Origin: Verrucomicrobiia bacterium
GTDB taxonomy: Bacteria; Verrucomicrobiota; Verrucomicrobiia; Opitutales; Cerasicoccaceae
DNA length: 64,000 bases
Direction of reading: 5' to 3'
Assembly (NCBI GenBank): GCA_030425485.1
Contig: JAUIAM010000011.1
Coordinates: 1 to 64,000, forward strand
Position numbers and translations under genes: made by a program. The notes beneath the pieces are model-generated. The model was given only the letters and a program-made list of their open reading frames with translations, was not told the DNA's origin and did not search any database. Positions 15,392 through 24,939 of the stretch are shown one piece after another (within the stretch, counting starts at the first letter, position 1; each line of letters begins with the position of its first letter).

Positions 15392-18300
15392 AATCAAGCG
15401 AAGAAGCCGTACTGTTCACTTTAGAGAGAGCCGCCTTTCAACTGCGTCGTTTTGAGGTCTACAATTGGGGGCCCTTCTCTGGCATGCACGCCGCCGAAAT
15501 TGATCCGCAGGGGACGGCGATTATCGGAATGACCGGTAGCGGTAAAACGACTTTGATTGACGGCTTTGTCACCTTACTCACCGAGTATCCCAAATACAAT
15601 CTCGCTTCGACCGGAGGCCATGAAAGCGACCGCAGCCTCATGGCTTACGTACGCGGTGTCGTCGGCTCCGGCAACGACAGCGGTGATGCCGCTCACATCT
15701 CGCGCAAGGGCAAAACAATGACCGGGCTCTGTGCCACCTACAGCGACGGGGAGGAAGAGCTTCGGCTGGCCGCGATTATCTGGATAGACAGCACAAGCTT
15801 CGCTGTGAGCGATCTCAAACGTGCCTGGCTCTTTTCGCGTGATCCGCGTCACTCGCTGGAGCAATGGCTGAGCGTTCATAGTCAGGGAGGTCTGCGACTG
15901 CTCAAGCAACAGCTACGCGATCAGGACGAAGCCCACCTCTACGACGCGTCCAACGGCGGCAAGCGCGCCTATCTGGCACGCGTCCGCAGTTTCTTTGAAG
16001 TCTCTGACAATGCTTTCACACTGCTCAACCGCGCGGCCGGACTGAAGCAACTCAACAGCATAGACGTCATCTTTCGTGAATCAGTGCTCGATGACCGCTC
16101 GGCCTTTGATCGTGCTGCAGAGGTTGCGGACGACTTTAATAACCTTGCGGAAATCCATCAAGAGCTTGAGACCGCAGAACGCCAGCAGCAGTCGCTCTTA
16201 CCAGTAAAAAAGCTTTTTGCGGATTACCATGTCGTTAAAGAAGAACTCGCGCTTAAGCGAAAGTTGTCCGACCTGCTGACCGTTTGGTTCGCTTTGCAGG
16301 GGAAGCGCCTATGGCAGTCCCGCCTGGTCGAACTCGAAGCCAGCAGGCACGCCCGAAAAAAGGAACTCGAAGAAGCACAATCCGCAGTGGATAAGGCTCA
16401 ACGCGAGGTCGAAATGCTACAGGAGAAATACCTCAAAGCGGGAGGAAGCGACGTGGATTCACTGCGACAATTACTCGAAACCTTCCGCAAGGATGCCACT
16501 CGACTTAGAAAAAATGCAACGGACTATCAAACCTTGTGCCAGAAGTTCAATTTACCTCACGACATTACTGAAACGTCATTCACCAGTGCGCAAGAAAAGG
16601 CAAAAACTCTTTGCGAGCGATCATCCGAAGAGCAACAGACCGCGAGCGATTTGGCTTACAAAACAGGCGGAGAGTCAAAACAAGCGGACGCAAAACAGCA
16701 AGAGATTGATTTCGAGCTGAGCGCGGCGAAGGGCAAGCCAGACTCGAATATTCCCGGCCACTACCAACGCTTTCGCGACCTCCTGGCGGCGGAGTTGAAT
16801 ATCGACACCGATGCCCTGCCCTACGCAGGCGAACTGGTGCAGGTACGCGAAGCCGAAAGCGGTTGGCGTGGCGCGATTGAGCGTGCTATGGGTGGCAACC
16901 GGCTGCGACTGCTTGTTCCCCAGGATAAACTAAAGGCCGCCCTACGCTGGGTAAATATCCAGGAACACGGTCTGCATATTCGCCTGCTTGAAGCAGACTC
17001 AAGCCTGAAATCAGCGGCGGACTTTTTCAACGACGGCTTTCTCCGCAAGCTGGAATACAAACCGCATCCGCTGCGGGATTCTCTGAAAGTCTTTTTGGCC
17101 TCCTACGACTTGCACTGCGTGGACTCGCCCGAGGAGTTGGAGTACACCCCGCACGGCCTGACCCGCGAAGGCCTCATCTCCGGCAAGCGTGGGCTCTTTG
17201 AAAAGAAAGACCAGCGGCCGCTCGACCAGGATTGGTGCACGGGCTTCAGTAATCGCGACCGCTTGGCTAGCCTGAGTCAACAGCTTAACGAGGCCAAACG
17301 TCAGGCCGAAGCCGCAGGCAAGGCTTTCTCGGAGGCGCGGGAACATGACCAACGCCTTCAGCAGCAAATAAGACTCCTCGAAGCTCTACTCAAGCTGAGT
17401 TTTGAGGAAATCAATTACCCCGCACTGGAAGCGAAAATTGTAGAAGGCGAAAAGAAGCTCAAAGAGCTAACCGATCCACAATCAGATGCTGGACGCGCGC
17501 TCAAGGATTACGAAGACAGTAAAAAGGTTAAGGACGGCTTAGACAAGGCGCGCGACGAAGCACTGCTTGCGCATAATTCCGTGACACGAAAAACCGATGG
17601 CGCTAGAGAACAAATTGAAGCCTGCTTAGCTCGTGTCGGCGATGGCCTCTCTTTTGAAGACCAGCAACTGGCTGATGCGCAGCTTTCCATCAGCACTCGG
17701 GTCGAGGCAGAAAACCTGACAGCGGAAGAAAATCGTCAACGGACGGAATTGGCGTCAGCGATTCAGCAGCAGCAAAGTAAACTCAACGAACAGCAAAACA
17801 GCCTTGTGCGCGCCATGATGAAAGCCAAAGAAGCTGATACTGGCGCGCTGGCCGAGGCAGGCACTGACATGGAAGACATCCCTGCCTATCTTTTCCGGCT
17901 TCGCGTGCTGACCGAAGAAGCCCTACCGGCCAAACGTAAACGCTTCCTGGACTACCTTACACGCTCCTCAGACCAGGGCGTAAACCAACTCCTGGCATCT
18001 GTGGAAGAGGAAGTCGCTCGCATTGAGGAACGCATCAACGATCTCAACCAAAGCCTGGAGAGTGTGGACTTCAAGCTAGGGCGCTTCCTGAAGTTGGAGA
18101 CGCAAAAGGTGGTGCATGAAAGCCTGCGCAGCTTCGAACGCGCCCGCAAACAGCTACGAGCGGCCGCGCTTCGGACCGAAGACAACGAGGGGCACTATCG
18201 TGCGCTGCAGGCGATCATCCTCCTGTTGCGCGAAGCCGTGGACAAAAAACACACAGTCGGTGCGCGTGCCTTGCTCGATCCACGCTACCGAGTGGAGTTT

Positions 18301-18732
18301 CATGGCGTGGAAATCGAACGCTCAAGCGGCGAGGTGAAGGAGCGCTTCAAGGGCTCTCAAGGAGGCTCCGGAGGCGAGAAAGAGATTATTGCCAGCTACA
18401 TCTTAACCGCGTCGCTCTGCTATGCCCTTAGCCCAGAGGGGGGACGATTCCCGCTGCATAGCACCATCGTGCTGGACGAGGCCTTTTCTAAAAGCTCTCG
18501 CGCAGTAGCCAACCGAATTGTCAATGCCTTGCGGGAGTTTAAACTGCACCCCATTTTCGTCACACCGAACAAGGAAATGCGCCTGCTGCGCACGCACACA
18601 CGCTCCGTGGTGTACGTCCACCGTAAAGAGTCGCGAGCAACCTTGGCCTCCATTAGCTGGCGCGAGCTAGAAGAACGTCTCGACAGGAAAAGCGTATCAC
18701 CCGAGGCGACGGATACCACAACCAAAGCGTAA
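15388..18732 (+). CDS. jetC: Wadjet type I protein JetC (SMC/MukB-like ATPase)
   Basis: JetC (1114 residues) is the SMC-like motor that extrudes loops on circular DNA. The N-terminal head holds Walker A GMTGSGKT at residues 47-54. Two long Glu/Gln/Lys-rich coiled-coil runs (about 260-460 and 630-860) flank a central hinge-like domain around 480-610. The C-terminal head has the ABC signature SQGGSGGEK at 990-998 and Walker B TIVLDEAF at 1026-1033. The two-head, MukB-like layout is normal for type I Wadjet and all ATPase motifs are intact. The stop codon overlaps the jetD start by one base (TAATG). Confidence 0.95.
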   Translation: MKSSEEAVLFTLERAAFQLRRFEVYNWGPFSGMHAAEIDPQGTAIIGMTGSGKTTLIDGFVTLLTEYPKYNLASTGGHESDRSLMAYVRGVVGSGNDSGDAAHISRKGKTMTGLCATYSDGEEELRLAAIIWIDSTSFAVSDLKRAWLFSRDPRHSLEQWLSVHSQGGLRLLKQQLRDQDEAHLYDASNGGKRAYLARVRSFFEVSDNAFTLLNRAAGLKQLNSIDVIFRESVLDDRSAFDRAAEVADDFNNLAEIHQELETAERQQQSLLPVKKLFADYHVVKEELALKRKLSDLLTVWFALQGKRLWQSRLVELEASRHARKKELEEAQSAVDKAQREVEMLQEKYLKAGGSDVDSLRQLLETFRKDATRLRKNATDYQTLCQKFNLPHDITETSFTSAQEKAKTLCERSSEEQQTASDLAYKTGGESKQADAKQQEIDFELSAAKGKPDSNIPGHYQRFRDLLAAELNIDTDALPYAGELVQVREAESGWRGAIERAMGGNRLRLLVPQDKLKAALRWVNIQEHGLHIRLLEADSSLKSAADFFNDGFLRKLEYKPHPLRDSLKVFLASYDLHCVDSPEELEYTPHGLTREGLISGKRGLFEKKDQRPLDQDWCTGFSNRDRLASLSQQLNEAKRQAEAAGKAFSEAREHDQRLQQQIRLLEALLKLSFEEINYPALEAKIVEGEKKLKELTDPQSDAGRALKDYEDSKKVKDGLDKARDEALLAHNSVTRKTDGAREQIEACLARVGDGLSFEDQQLADAQLSISTRVEAENLTAEENRQRTELASAIQQQQSKLNEQQNSLVRAMMKAKEADTGALAEAGTDMEDIPAYLFRLRVLTEEALPAKRKRFLDYLTRSSDQGVNQLLASVEEEVARIEERINDLNQSLESVDFKLGRFLKLETQKVVHESLRSFERARKQLRAAALRTEDNEGHYRALQAIILLLREAVDKKHTVGARALLDPRYRVEFHGVEIERSSGEVKERFKGSQGGSGGEKEIIASYILTASLCYALSPEGGRFPLHSTIVLDEAFSKSSRAVANRIVNALREFKLHPIFVTPNKEMRLLRTHTRSVVYVHRKESRATLASISWRELEERLDRKSVSPEATDTTTKA

Positions 18733-19892
18733 TGAAGTCGCCTTCCGAGCTTGCCGCTAAGCTAGCCCGTCAATGGGACAATGCAGATCTGCGCGAGCAG
18801 CGTCTCACACAACCTCAGGCTTGGCCCCTTTCACTCAGTATCGGCAAACCAGGTGCTGCTGTGATTAGAAACGATTTGAACAGGGTCCGAACTCACCTCC
18901 AGGCATGGCAAGCCTGCCCTATCGGTGAGGTCGAGTGGCATACAGTGAGTTACCGCGATGCGGCCGACAGTATCGTAGTCCCACTGAGATGGCAGTTACG
19001 ATCACCCTCGGAATGGATCGCAGCCAGCGGCCAGGCGTCCATTACCAATGAATACGAGACACTAAATGAACTCTGCCAAAAGACGAACCCCCGCTATCAT
19101 CGGCTGTGGATGCGTCAACGCTCCTGGTGGCGAGGCAAGCCCATTGACGAAATACGACTAGCCAGCTCCCTGGCCGATCAACTCGGCCCCGGATGCGCTG
19201 CGGGCGCCCCCCTCAGAACACTCTCTGGCATCGGCAACGACACCAAATTCTTTGAGCGCAATCGGGCGCTCTTGCTTGCACTGTTGGATCTTCGTTTCGA
19301 AGGCGAGGCTGGCAAGCTCGGCCTGGAAGGATTTCTCGGAGCCATGCCCGAAGGCGAACACTGGCTCCTGATGGCCGATCTGGATGGCGCATTATTGCCC
19401 TTTGAACTATTACGTGTTCGTGCCTCTGAAATTGAAGGTGGAGCCATTTTACCCGGTCAACAGTTTCTGGTTGTGGAAAACGAGCGTTGCCTCTTCATGC
19501 TTCCAAAGCTGCCAGGCGTTTTGGCTATACTGGGCAGCGGCCTGAACCTCCGCTGGCTCTCTGCTCCTGCCTTTACGGATCGCGAAATCGCCTACTGGGG
19601 TGATATGGACACCTGGGGTCTAACCATGCTCAGCATGGCCAAATCGTATCGCCCCAACCTGCGACCACTTTTGATGAACCGAGAACTGTTCGATAAATAT
19701 GCCGAAGGGCGTGCTGTTCAGGAAAAAAGCCAAGCAAGACTGCCGATGGAACACACGTTGACCAAGGAAGAAGCAGACTTATTTAACCATTTGGCTTGTC
19801 GTGAAAATGGACGACTGGAGCAGGAATTCCTTCCTGCTGAAATTGTCGGAGCGAGTTTGAAACAGTGGCACGAAAGATATCGCGCAAGATAG
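18732..19892 (+). CDS. jetD: Wadjet type I nuclease JetD (DUF3322 + DUF2220, Toprim-like)
   Basis: JetD (386 residues) is the nuclease that cuts plasmid DNA after loop extrusion by JetABC. Residues 1-190 fit DUF3322. The C-terminal DUF2220/Toprim part shows VVENERCLF at 247-255 (metal-binding Glu) and YWGDMDTWG at 288-296, with Asp 291 and 293 forming the Toprim DxD pair. The protein looks complete. The stop codon at 19890-19892 abuts, tail to tail, a truncated integrase on the opposite strand. Confidence 0.93.
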   Translation: MKSPSELAAKLARQWDNADLREQRLTQPQAWPLSLSIGKPGAAVIRNDLNRVRTHLQAWQACPIGEVEWHTVSYRDAADSIVVPLRWQLRSPSEWIAASGQASITNEYETLNELCQKTNPRYHRLWMRQRSWWRGKPIDEIRLASSLADQLGPGCAAGAPLRTLSGIGNDTKFFERNRALLLALLDLRFEGEAGKLGLEGFLGAMPEGEHWLLMADLDGALLPFELLRVRASEIEGGAILPGQQFLVVENERCLFMLPKLPGVLAILGSGLNLRWLSAPAFTDREIAYWGDMDTWGLTMLSMAKSYRPNLRPLLMNRELFDKYAEGRAVQEKSQARLPMEHTLTKEEADLFNHLACRENGRLEQEFLPAEIVGASLKQWHERYRAR

Positions 19893-20892
19893 GATACTTG
19901 GGCTTCCAGTTCACCAAGGGCTTGCCCTGCTTCTGTCGTTTACGGTTTTCGTAGGCGATGTCGTCAGACTCCACCAGCAGGCCGGCCCGCTTGCAGGCTT
20001 CAGCCCGGCTAGGGAGGATTTGCCTTTGATCCATCGAGAACGCCTCCTTGGGGGTGCGCTTCAGCCATTTCCAGAGGTTATCCGGCAACCCCTCGATCCA
20101 CTGGCGGCGGCGCTTCTTCGTTTTACTGGCTGGAGTCAGGATGCCGCGCTGTACGAAGTCGATTTCTTCGTAGTCCACCTTGGCGATGGCTGAGATCCGC
20201 ATCCCCGCAAATGCCCCGAGGGCCAGCAGTCCGCAGATATCCGGAGCGACCTTTTGGTTCATTTGGAAAAGGCGGGCCATGTCGTCCACGCTCAAAATGC
20301 CGGGCTCGTCGGTGACGACCTGTGGGCGTTTCACCTTTTCAACCGGGTTCTCGGAAAGCCATCCCTGTTCTACCCACCAGGCGAAGGCGCAGAGCAGATG
20401 GCTGCGCCGGTGGCGGATCGTCACGCCGGCGTAGGCCAGCCCGTAGAAGTGCTCCCGGAGCACTTCGGCATCATAGCTGTGGATCGGCTTGTCCCCTACC
20501 CCTCCCCGAAAATCTTCCAGCGCCTTGCGGGCGTGAGCGGTGTAGTTCACGTCTCGGCCAACCTCCACCATCATTTGCAGGTAGGCTCGGCTGGCATCCG
20601 AGAGCAGAATCTCACGAGCCTGTGCCGGTTTGCGCTTGAGCCAGAAGCGGTAAACCTCAACCGGGTCAGCAACTGGATCGAGTTTGACCGCTTCCTGCCA
20701 GCGGATCAGTTTGCGCGGTTCGATGAGAGGGATCGAGGCATCCTGACGGATAGCGTTCCGCTGGAAGCTCTCGATGAACTGCGCCCGGTCTTTCTCCGTG
20801 GCGAAGAACCGGTTGCGACTTTTGCCATTTTCCGACCAACGGGCGACGTAGGGTTTCTTGCGATACGATTGGTAGGCTGTGCGAATTTCCAT
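19893..20892 (-). pseudogene. Tyrosine recombinase (integrase), 3' part lost at the Wadjet junction
   Basis: From ATG 20892 about 333 codons resemble a phage/island integrase: an arm-binding N-terminus, a SAM-like core-binding domain (about 95-190), and the start of the catalytic domain with the first catalytic Arg (R232 in GAFAGMRISAI). Reading stays open for a further 37 codons, but those are the antisense of jetD. The homologous protein therefore stops around NWKPKYP, just where the HxxR box and the nucleophilic Tyr should follow. The enzyme cannot be active as it stands. It reads toward Wadjet and away from ssrA. Confidence 0.75.
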
Positions 20893-20951
20893 CTCACTCT
20901 AACTCTACCAGAGTGAGCGGACAATCATAGGTCTAAGTGTTTCTATTCAGA

Positions 20952-21413
20952 CTATTTCCAGCCCACAAACCACACAATAGCAGCAATAAGTAGACCTCCA
21001 GCAACAGTCAGAAACAATTTGCCATACCAAGGGATTTCTTTCTTTGAGCCAACTGAACCATTAATGAACTCGCCTGTAACATCGACACCTCCATCTTTTA
21101 TGTCTTCAGGATGGTATCCAGAACCTACGCTGATGATGAATCCTGCTCCTTGAGCATTTAGTCTCTCGATACGTTTGAAAGACTCTTCCTGTAGCCTTGA
21201 GCGTACGACAGATGACGGGGCATCTGTTTTTATGATGAGTAGCTTTGTAATTCGATACACGTCAACCTGATCGTTACCAGCTAGCACATGTTGCCCCAGT
21301 AGATATGGCCTCACAAACTTTGCTTTCAGATCCGTCAGGCATAGATCGCTAAATAGCCCTCGGTATTTTGACCCGGTTGAATCATCCGATGCAATGACGT
21401 GATAGTAGGGCAT
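20952..21413 (-). CDS. Small single-TM protein, possible defence effector module
   Basis: From ATG 21413 the product is 153 residues: a soluble part of about 120 residues and one C-terminal hydrophobic helix (LFLTVAGGLLIAAIVWFVGW). The soluble part (YYHVIASDD at the start, FVRPYLLGQ, then VYRITKLLIIKTDAPSS, and GVDVTGEFING near the end) reminds me of an N-terminal module placed before TIR or other effector domains in bacterial antiviral proteins. This is pattern memory, not a search result. ATG 21449 is an alternative start. It lies between the broken integrase and the ssrA 3' end. Confidence 0.5.
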   Translation of the reverse strand: MPYYHVIASDDSTGSKYRGLFSDLCLTDLKAKFVRPYLLGQHVLAGNDQVDVYRITKLLIIKTDAPSSVVRSRLQEESFKRIERLNAQGAGFIISVGSGYHPEDIKDGGVDVTGEFINGSVGSKKEIPWYGKLFLTVAGGLLIAAIVWFVGWK

Positions 21414-21629
21414 TAAACCTATTGGATTCATCAAGAATATTAGGCGCAATCATATTCAGATCACAAAGAACCTACCCTCTTCAAAATCTGTCCCCGGTTA
21501 ACGCTCAGTTAAAGCCAGTTAAGGTAAAAACAGCGAATTGAGTAGCATCCAGACAGGTTCCCTGTCGTCACCGAAGGCGTTAAAAATACGCAAGTTGCGT
21601 AAAATCAATAATTTAGGACAGAAAAATTT

Positions 21630-21980
21630 TGGAGGTGGCGGGAGTCGAACCCGCGTGTCCGGAGGTTTCAGACAAAGCGTCTACATGCGTAGCATCGACT
21701 TTAGTTTAGTGGTGAGGGCGCATCGGTGCCTGCTACCTTACCACGAGTTTTCCTGTTGGAGTACGGACTAGCCCCGGAAACCCGAGCCAATCTATGCCTG
21801 CTAGGTAGTCGCGTCCAGGCTTAGCAGGTGTTAGCCATTCTGCGTCGCTGTACTAATTAGGCAGCGAGGGCGTACTCTTGTTCGCCATTTATAGGTGTGA
21901 TGGATTTGATAACGAAGCCAACCATCATCTCCGGCATGCAGCCATGCCCTACGGCTCCGGGTCGAATCCGGAACACCCCC
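21630..21980 (-). ncRNA. ssrA: Transfer-messenger RNA (tmRNA)
   Basis: On the minus strand the RNA begins GGGGGTG, followed by CCGGATTCGACCCGG, and ends with the T-arm GGGTTCGACTCCC and acceptor strand CACCTCC plus A. The acceptor arms pair with one G-T. The 351-base length is normal. The tag open frame ends at TAA 21857-21859 and reads NGEQEYALAA, the usual LAA degron. CCA is not encoded. tmRNA rescues stalled ribosomes with SmpB. Its 3' end is a well-known target of tyrosine recombinases. Confidence 0.96.
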
Positions 21981-22191
21981 CTACGCAGTAAGTACGTCCG
22001 AGGGAAATGCCAAGCTCGTTAGCCCGGCATCCATAGGCGTACTTTCAAAGAACACAGATACACTACGCCACTGCCGACTCCATTTCAAGTGCATTTACAC
22101 TGCGACGGCCAAACCATCCGAACCCAAATCTAACCCGATAGCACCCACACTTTAGTCAGTATCACGCAAGACGCTTAGCAGTAAAATAGCG

Positions 22192-22266
22192 TGGTGCCCC
22201 CACCGAGACTCGAACTCGGATTAACGGTTTAGGAAACCGCGGTTCTATCCATTAAACTATGGGGAC
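22192..22266 (-). tRNA. tRNA-Arg (anticodon CCT)
   Basis: The minus-strand gene has acceptor arms GTCCCCA/TGGGGGC, discriminator A and encoded CCA. The anticodon loop TTCCTAA gives CCT, which reads AGG. D-arm and T-arm (CGAG TTCGAGT CTCG) are well formed. Confidence 0.94.
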
Positions 22267-22411
22267 CGTTTATTATCAATGACTTATAATGATTCAATCT
22301 GAATTTTAACGAAAATTCTACCAAAAGTTCTAATTTATGCACTGTGATATAAAAACGTTCGCTAATGTCTACGAGGCTGTTTGATGGCCGCCTCAAAGCA
22401 AGTGTATTTAC

Positions 22412-22870
22412 GCCTTTCTTGAGCTAGCCATAGTCGCCATTGAGCTCAAAGACTGGGAGCACACACTCAAGCTGAACACGATTTTCCTCTGAGCAAAACA
22501 AATCATGATACTCATGCACCAACAGCGCTCGGGAAGAATCATACCGATCAGCTCCGTTACCGGGCAGCAAGGCGCTTTCAAGGGGCACATTCACTACGGC
22601 AGTGCCAAGAGCAGCCAGCTCGGCTTCACCCAAACCCTGGCCCGAACGGCCGCGCCATACGGTGTCACGGTCAATGCGATCTTGCCCGGCATCATTTAAA
22701 CCGGGCTGCTCACTCAAATACATGGCCAGGAGGGTATCGAAGCCCTAGCGGCCTCAATCCCGCTGGGTTTAGGCTGCCCGGACGATGTCGCGGCAGCAGC
22801 CGTCTATCTGGCCAGTGAGGAGGCGCGCTACGTCACCGGAGCCACGCTTGACGTCAATGGCGCATCTACT
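22412..22870 (+). pseudogene. Short-chain dehydrogenase/reductase pseudogene
   Basis: A single frame reads as the C-terminal two thirds of an SDR: DWEHTLKLNTIFL, then AKQIM, GRIIPISSVTG, the active-site YGSAKSS, VTVNAILPGII and YVTGATLDVNGA. It is interrupted by TGA at 22490-22492 and TAA at 22697-22699, and the Rossmann N-terminus (GxxxGxG) is absent. The first stop replaces a residue within the LxAKQIM helix, a point-mutation type decay. It probably came from a 3-oxoacyl-ACP-reductase-like gene. Confidence 0.8.
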
Positions 22871-23183
22871 TCCGCTAGGCTGCATCCGTACCTATCCGAA
22901 CCACCTCTGCCGCCAGCAGGCGTATCCACTCATGCGTTTAAAGAAACGAAGAGCAGCCCTAGGAATATTGGGAGCAGACAGAATACTGCCACAGTGAATA
23001 CCTATTACTTTTTCCTTGTCTCATCCCTGAACCCGCATAGTAAGTTCTGTTTCCCCTCAAAGTTCTTTCAATCTCCCGGGCAGCAAATGCCCACCTCGCT
23101 CACGATTTGCGCCGTCCAACATGGCGAACAGATCAGCAGCATACTTTCCGAAACCGCGCAAAAAGGGCGCGTTTTCACCAAAC
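22871..23183. other. Spacer without recognisable features
   Basis: Between the dead SDR gene and tRNA-Thr I see no gene, strong hairpin or repeat that I can support. Confidence 0.5.
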
Positions 23184-23259
<76 letters not shown>

Positions 23260-23630
23260 CTTTATTCCAGCGGAAAACCTGCTTTGTGAGGAAGTTACGA
23301 GCGATAGCGCTCATTTGGCCCAGTCCGGTGGCGTCCGGCGAAATTCGCTTATAACCCGGAAAAACGGCCAAGTCTGTCACACGGCTCGGAGAAGGCTAAT
23401 CTGCACGGGTGGACGAAATGCATGGGTTCGTTAGTCTGGTGGCGTTGATATAACGAACCTCAAAGACCAAAATCGGTCCGCGTTTCACCTCAAAGCCCAG
23501 CCACATTTTCAAGTCGGTACGTAAGGCTTTCTTTTATTTTCATTTGGCAAACTTTTGCTTGAAAAGCATCGTTGAGCGATACATTTTTGGCCCCTTTTTC
23601 ATACCTCACCTATGAGGAGAGAACAGGTAT
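23260..23630. other. Spacer and leader of the HPP gene
   Basis: No gene is visible. The last ~70 bases (from GAAAAGCATCG near 23563) are similar to the leader of the pseudogene at 8865, so duplication included upstream sequence. TGAGGAGAG lies about 20 bases before the start codon and could help ribosome binding. Confidence 0.4.
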
Positions 23631-24461
23631 ATGTATCGTTTTATACAATGGATAGGGATTGAGCTGGATGTCGTCAGTCAGCGTGAGAAGTTTGTTTCGC
23701 TACTGGGCGGCGTGGCTGCTATCAGCACACTCATCTACACCGTACAGCATATTTGCGGACTACCACTAGGCACGGGGTTAATCGCCTCGATGGGGGCATC
23801 TGCTGTGCTGCTGTTCGCGGTGCCACATGGTCAACTCTCGCAGCCGTGGCCCGTCTTGGCCGGGCATAGTGTGTCCGCGCTGATCGGTGTCACCTGTGCC
23901 ATGTTTTTACCGGGACCAGCACTGGCGGCAGGCTGCGCGGTTGGCTTATCCATCTGGGTCATGCACCAGCTAAAGTGCATTCACCCACCCGGTGGAGCCA
24001 CAGCGCTGGTCGCTGTGCTGGGAGGCGATGCTGTCCAGAGCCTCGGCTACCAATTTGTGCTGGCACCGGTCATGGCAAACGCGGCTATCATGGTCGCGCT
24101 GGCCATCGCGCTCAACTACGGCTTTAAATGGCGTCGCTACCCTGTGGGCCTAAGCGCATGGGCGAAGCCAACTCGCTCAGCAGCGAGCGACAACAGCCTG
24201 AGCCACGAGCAAATCCTGCATGCACTGCGGGAGTTGGACCTGTTTGTCGACGTGGCAGAGGAAGATTTGGTCAAACTTATCCAAATTGCCAATAACGGCA
24301 ATCTCCAAGCGTCCCAATCAAAGCCTGAGTGGAGCACAGGAGATGAGTCATTCACCACAACTGCACCTGGTACGGAAACCGTTGGTGAAATGCAAGCAGA
24401 GCAGACGAGCACGACAACCGAACGCAAAGCAAGCGATCAATCGCCAGTACAGGTGCGATAA
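23631..24461 (+). CDS. HPP family integral membrane protein
   Basis: The 276-residue protein has about four or five hydrophobic helices in its first 170 residues, with the eponymous segment CIHPPGGATALVAVLGG near residues 117-133. HPP proteins are small inner-membrane proteins; some are linked to nitrite transport, but the general role is unknown. The C-terminal 100 residues are hydrophilic and Ser/Thr-rich with no CBS domain, which some relatives carry. A diverged copy of its first 55 codons lies at 8865. It stands alone after tRNA-Thr. Confidence 0.85.
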   Translation: MYRFIQWIGIELDVVSQREKFVSLLGGVAAISTLIYTVQHICGLPLGTGLIASMGASAVLLFAVPHGQLSQPWPVLAGHSVSALIGVTCAMFLPGPALAAGCAVGLSIWVMHQLKCIHPPGGATALVAVLGGDAVQSLGYQFVLAPVMANAAIMVALAIALNYGFKWRRYPVGLSAWAKPTRSAASDNSLSHEQILHALRELDLFVDVAEEDLVKLIQIANNGNLQASQSKPEWSTGDESFTTTAPGTETVGEMQAEQTSTTTERKASDQSPVQVR

Positions 24462-24509
24462 ACCCTTGCCCTGTGAGCAAGTATGCCGCGAAGCGACACA
24501 GAGAAATAC

Positions 24510-24761
24510 CTACCGCTTCTTGTGCCGTTTCATATAGACGGCGACGTACTCGCATTGCGGCACGATCACATAGTTGCCGCGTTCAGCATAGGTGATGGCC
24601 GCCTCGGCTAATTGTGCTGCAATCCCCTGCCCGCGCAAGTGCTCTGGCACGCCGGTATGCAGCACCACAAAGCGACCTTCTGCGTCGATCTCGTAGGTCA
24701 AAAGCCCACCCTTGACCCCCACAAACTTATTTTCTCCCGGGTGGTGAATCACGTCAGCCAT
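24510..24761 (-). CDS. GNAT-family N-acetyltransferase (YjdJ/YidJ-like short form)
   Basis: The ATG at 24761 is preceded by GAGG and AAGG at suitable spacing, giving 83 residues (an upstream ATG at 24791 is less likely). It starts ADVIHHPGENKFVG and holds the acetyl-CoA-binding VPEHLRGQGIAAQLAEAA motif, then VPQCEYVAVYMKRH. These match the small Gcn5-related family with a C-terminal YVAxYxxRHP-type block. The substrate is unknown. Confidence 0.85.
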   Translation of the reverse strand: MADVIHHPGENKFVGVKGGLLTYEIDAEGRFVVLHTGVPEHLRGQGIAAQLAEAAITYAERGNYVIVPQCEYVAVYMKRHKKR

Positions 24762-24939
24762 GGCATCCTTTTCCTCTTTCATGTTGGGCACAAGCTAATC
24801 GCGCCGCGCAGCCCTATCGAGCAGAAACGCCCGGAAGGCCAAGCCGGCACGGCAGCAGGCATTCCCCGATTGATCAAAGACTCACCCGCTACATGCTTGC
24901 CAACTCGCCGGCCCCGAAACATCATCACACCACCTTCAG

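Noticed and set aside
19783-19892. C-terminal 37 codons of the integrase frame
   Set aside because: They are the antisense of intact jetD, so the true homologous part ends at about 19893.
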